DNA of 53,877 nucleotides from Liolophura sinensis. Lineage: Eukaryota > Mollusca > Polyplacophora > Chitonida > Chitonidae. The position numbers and the translations under genes are program-made. The notes under the pieces were generated by a model. That model worked only from the letters and a program-made list of their open reading frames with translations, did not search any database and had not been told where the DNA came from. Below, in pieces: positions 50,506 to 53,877 of this stretch (positions are counted from its first letter, which is position 1; each line of letters starts with the position of its first letter). The DNA is taken from assembly GCF_032854445.1 (NCBI RefSeq), contig NW_027018227.1, positions 1 to 53,877 on the forward strand, written 5' to 3'.

Positions 50506-53500
50506 GCCCATTTAACTCACCCAGCAATTGCCTTACTTCTAAGTGCAAGACAATCTCAATGTCTTTATCTACGTGTAGAAAAACCATACCTTTTGTACAT
50601 AAAAATCACAAGGTACTTGATACAGTCTGCTGTAAAAAGTACAACTGACAACAGACCCCACATGAATAAGGTGCCAAAACATGCGGGAATTGGGCCAGGC
50701 ATCGGAGGCTGTGTTAAAAAATTGCAAATATCCCTGGTTTCCTTGGAGAGTAAGAGCCGTTGCTACGCACGTGATTATGACATAAATGATTATTCAATTG
50801 TCGCTACAGCCAAAAGTATTGGTCGGAGAGCAACGCGGATTGCACCATTCGATTTTTCGTCACAAAATACGTCGGATTAGCCTCTTACTAGTAGCACTGG
50901 AACAGTTTTTCCCACTTTTGCATTTTTGCCTGGTCTTTTTGTTAATTGAAATCGGCTACACTGTATTCTGTACAATCGCGACTGGTCATTACTATATTCA
51001 ACTTTTGACTATAAGTTATGTGCCCTTCGGTAGCCCAGAAGACGACAAATCTTTTTGCCAAGCCCATTTAACTCACCCAGCAATTGCCTTACTTCTAAGT
51101 GCAAGACAATCTCAATGTCTTTATCTACGTGTAGAAAAACCACACCATTTGTATGTAAAAAAACACAAGGTACTTGATACAGTCTGCTGTAAAAATTACA
51201 ACTGAACACTGACCCACTTCAGTAAGGTGCCAAAAGATGCGGAATTGAGCCAGGGATCGGCAGCTGTTGAAAAATTGCAAATTTCCCTGGTTTCCATGGA
51301 GTAAGAGACGTTGCTGGCACGTGATTATGACATAAATGATTATTCAATTGTCGCTACAGCCAAAAGTATTGGTCGGAGAGCAACGCGGATTGCACCATTC
51401 GATTTCTCGTCACAAAATACGTCGGATTAGCCTCTTACCAGCAGCACTGGAACATTTTTTCCACTTTTGCATTTTTGCCTGGTGTTTTTTGTTAATTGAA
51501 AATCGGCTACACTGTACTCTGTACAATCGCAACTGGTCATTACTTTATTCAACTTTTGACTATAAGTTATGTGCCCTTCGGTAGCCCAGAAGACCTGAAA
51601 TCTTTGGGCCAAGCCCATTTACCTCACCCAGCAATTGTCTTACTTCTAAGTCCAAGACAATCTCAATGTCTTTATTTACGTGTAGAAAAACCACACCATT
51701 TGTACGTGAAAAACACAAGGTACTTGATACAGTCTGCTGTATAAAGTACAACTGAACACTGACCCACTTCAGTAAGGTGCCAAAAGATGCGGAATTGAGC
51801 CAGGCATCGGCAGCTGTTGAAAAATTGCAAATTTCCCTGGTTTCCATGGAGTAAGAGACGTTGCTGGGCACGTGATTATGACATCAATGATCATTCAATT
51901 GTCACTACAGCCAAAATTATTGGTCGGAGAGCAACGCGGTTTGCACCATTCTATTTCTCGTCACAAAATACGTCGGATTAGCCTTTTACCAGCAGCACTG
52001 GAACAATTTTTCCAATTTTGCACTTTTGCCTGGTCTTTTTGTTAATTGAAATCGGCTACACTGTACTATGTACAATCGCGACTGGTCATTACTATATTCA
52101 ACTTTTGACTATATGTTATGTGCCCTTCGGTAGCCCAGAAGACCTGAAATCTTTGGGCTAAGCCCATTTAACTCACCCAGCAATTGCCTTACTTCTAAGT
52201 CGAAGACAATCTCACTGTCTTTATCTACGTGTAGAAAAACCACACCATTTGTACATAAAAAACACAAGGTACTTGATACAGTCTGCTGTAAAAAGTACAA
52301 CTGAACACTGACCCACTTCAGTAAGGTGCCAAAAGATGCGGAATTGGAGCCAGGCATCGGCAGCTGTTGAAAAATTGCAAATTTCCCTGGTTTCCATGAG
52401 TAAGAGCCGTTGCTGGGCACGTGATTATGACATAAAATGATCATTCAATTGTCGCTACAGCCAAAAGTATTGGTCGGAGAGCAACGCGGTTTGCACCATT
52501 CGATTCTCGTCACAAAATACGTCGGATTAGCCTCTTACTAGTTGCACTGGAACAGTTTTTCCACTTTTGAATTTTTGCCTGGTGTTTTTGTTAATTGAAA
52601 TCGGCTACACTGTACTCTGTACAATCGCGACTGGTCATTACTATATTCAACTTTTGACTATAAGTTATGTGCCCTTCGGTAGTCCAGAAGACCTGAAATC
52701 TTTGGGCCAAGCCCATTTAACTCACCCAGCAATTGTCTTACTTCTAAGTCCAAGACAATCTCAATGTCTTTATCTACGTGTAGAAAAACCACACCATTTG
52801 TACATAAAAAACACAAGATACTTGATACAGTCTGCTGTAAAAAGTACAACTGACCACAGACCCACATAAATAAGGTGCCAAAGATGCGGAATTGAGCCAG
52901 GCATCGGCAGCTGTTAAAAAATTGCAAATTTTCCTGGTATCCATGGAGTAAGAGCCGTTGCTGTGCACGTGATTATGACATCAATGATCATTCAATTGTC
53001 ACTACAGCCAAAAGTATAGGTCGGAGAGCAACGCGTTTGCACCATTCGATTTCTCGTCACAAAATACGTCGGATTAGCCTCTTACCAGCAGCACTGGAAC
53101 AATTTTTCTAATTTTGCACTTTTGCCTGGTCTTTTTGTTAATTGAAATCGGCTACACTGTACTATGTACAATCGCGACTGGTCATTACTATATTCAACTT
53201 TTGACTATATGTTATGTGCCCTTCGGTAGCCCAGAAGACGTCAAATCTTTGGGCTAAGTCCATTTTACTCACCCAGCAATTGCCTTACTTCTAAGTCGAA
53301 GACAATCTCAATGTCTTTATCTACGTGTAGAAAAACCACACCATTTGTACATAAAAAATCACAAGGTACTTGATACAGTCCTGCTGTAAAAAGTACAACT
53401 GAACACAGACCCACTTCAGTAAGGTGCCAAAAGATGCGGAATTGAGCCAGGCATCGGCAGCTGTTGAAAAATTGCAAATTTCCCTGGTTTCCATGGAGTA

Positions 53501-53810
53501 AGAGCCGTTGCTGGGCACGTGATTATGATATCAATGATCATTCAATTGTCGCTACAGCCAAAAGTATTGGTCGGAGAGCAACGCGGTTTGCACCATTCGA
53601 TTTCTCGTCACAAAATACGTCGGATTAGCCTCTTACCAGCAGCACTGGAAACATTTTTTCCACTTTTGCATTTTTGCCTGGTGTTTTTGTTAATTGAAAT
53701 CGGCTACACTGTACTTTGTACAATCGCAAACTGGTCATTACTTTATTCAACTTTTGACTATAAGTTATGTGCCCTTCGGTAGCCCAGAAGACCTGAAATC
53801 TTTGGGCCAA
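50506..53810. repeat. Monomers 93-98 (M,F,F,F,M-like,F), irregular order
   Basis: Starts are 50506, 51062, 51613, 52162, 52711 and 53258; lengths 556, 551, 549, 549, 547 and 553. Monomer 93 has several insertions (gaccccacatg, atgcgggaattg, cttggagagtaag). Monomers 94 and 95, and 97 and 98, are related to copies in the trimer domain (tcgaagac, ctatgtac, tatatgttatg near 53160-53300). No clear higher-order period is visible in this short stretch. Confidence 0.75.
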
Positions 53811-53877
53811 GCCCATTTACCTCACCCAGCAATTGTCTTACTTCTAAGTCCAAGACAATCTCAATGTCTTTATTTAC
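53811..53877. repeat. Partial monomer 99, truncated by the window end
   Basis: The first 67 bases of a further copy, beginning gcccatttacctcaccc as in monomers 83 and 95. The array clearly continues beyond the window. Confidence 0.95.

Larger units (their letters stand above)
1..53877. repeat. Tandem satellite array, 549-bp monomer, 98 complete copies plus a partial one
   Basis: The whole window is one head-to-tail array. The anchor gcccatttaactcaccc (or a one-base variant) recurs at 1, 550, 1099, 1648, 2197, 2746 and so on up to 53258 and 53811. The 98 intervals total 53,810 bp, an average of 549.1. All copies are in one orientation, and I saw no inverted copy, foreign insertion or unique flank. 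Neighbouring monomers of different subtype differ at roughly 5% of sites by eye, mostly at fixed diagnostic positions. Satellites of this kind typically occupy eukaryotic centromeric or heterochromatic DNA; that location is inferred. Both array ends lie outside the window. Confidence 0.98.

Noticed and set aside
50203-50880. A 225-codon open frame, the longest in the window
   Set aside because: It is created by frameshifting single-base insertions in monomers 92-93, an indel-rich place, and simply joins two of the usual satellite frames.
1-53877. CRISPR array, because of regular repetition
   Set aside because: The repeat unit is the whole 549 bp with no unique spacers. Repeats and intervening sequence are equally conserved.

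Overview
This window is one uninterrupted head-to-tail array of a satellite DNA with a 549-bp monomer. Taking the first base as monomer phase 1, I placed the start of every copy by eye. There are 98 complete monomers plus a 67-bp start of a 99th, all in the same orientation. I found no unique sequence, no mobile element, no structural RNA gene and no credible protein gene. The size and purity of the array, and the nested higher-order repeats, point to a eukaryotic nuclear genome, most likely centromeric, pericentromeric or other heterochromatic satellite. I cannot name the species, and centromere function is inference.

Monomers fall into recurring subfamilies. The clearest diagnostic is at phase about 140-165: 'F' copies read ...cccacttcag, 'T' copies ...cccacattta and 'M' copies ...cccacatgaat. 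Typed this way, the array has distinct domains. (1) 1-1098: F, M. (2) 1099-7687: a trimer T-T-F (1,647 bp) repeated four times. (3) 7688-20296: irregular order, with local monomer duplications, a 29-bp deletion at 9305 and an indel-rich stretch at 10403-12613. (4) 20297 to about 38740: a 13-monomer higher-order repeat (about 7.14 kb) with a full copy, a copy lacking five monomers and a copy with one extra monomer. (5) About 38981-50505: near-perfect M/F alternation (1,098 bp), built into two different tetramer repeats of about 2,196 bp. (6) 50506-53877: irregular order again.

Monomer length is exactly 549 in most copies (run 38432-46118: one 550, the rest 549). It drifts to 544-556 in a few patches (10403-12613, 24688-28547, 46119-51612). 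Those patches are either older, or unpolished consensus sequence. The layout is what repeated unequal exchange and conversion between whole monomers in register would produce. The interesting biology here is array evolution, not encoded products.
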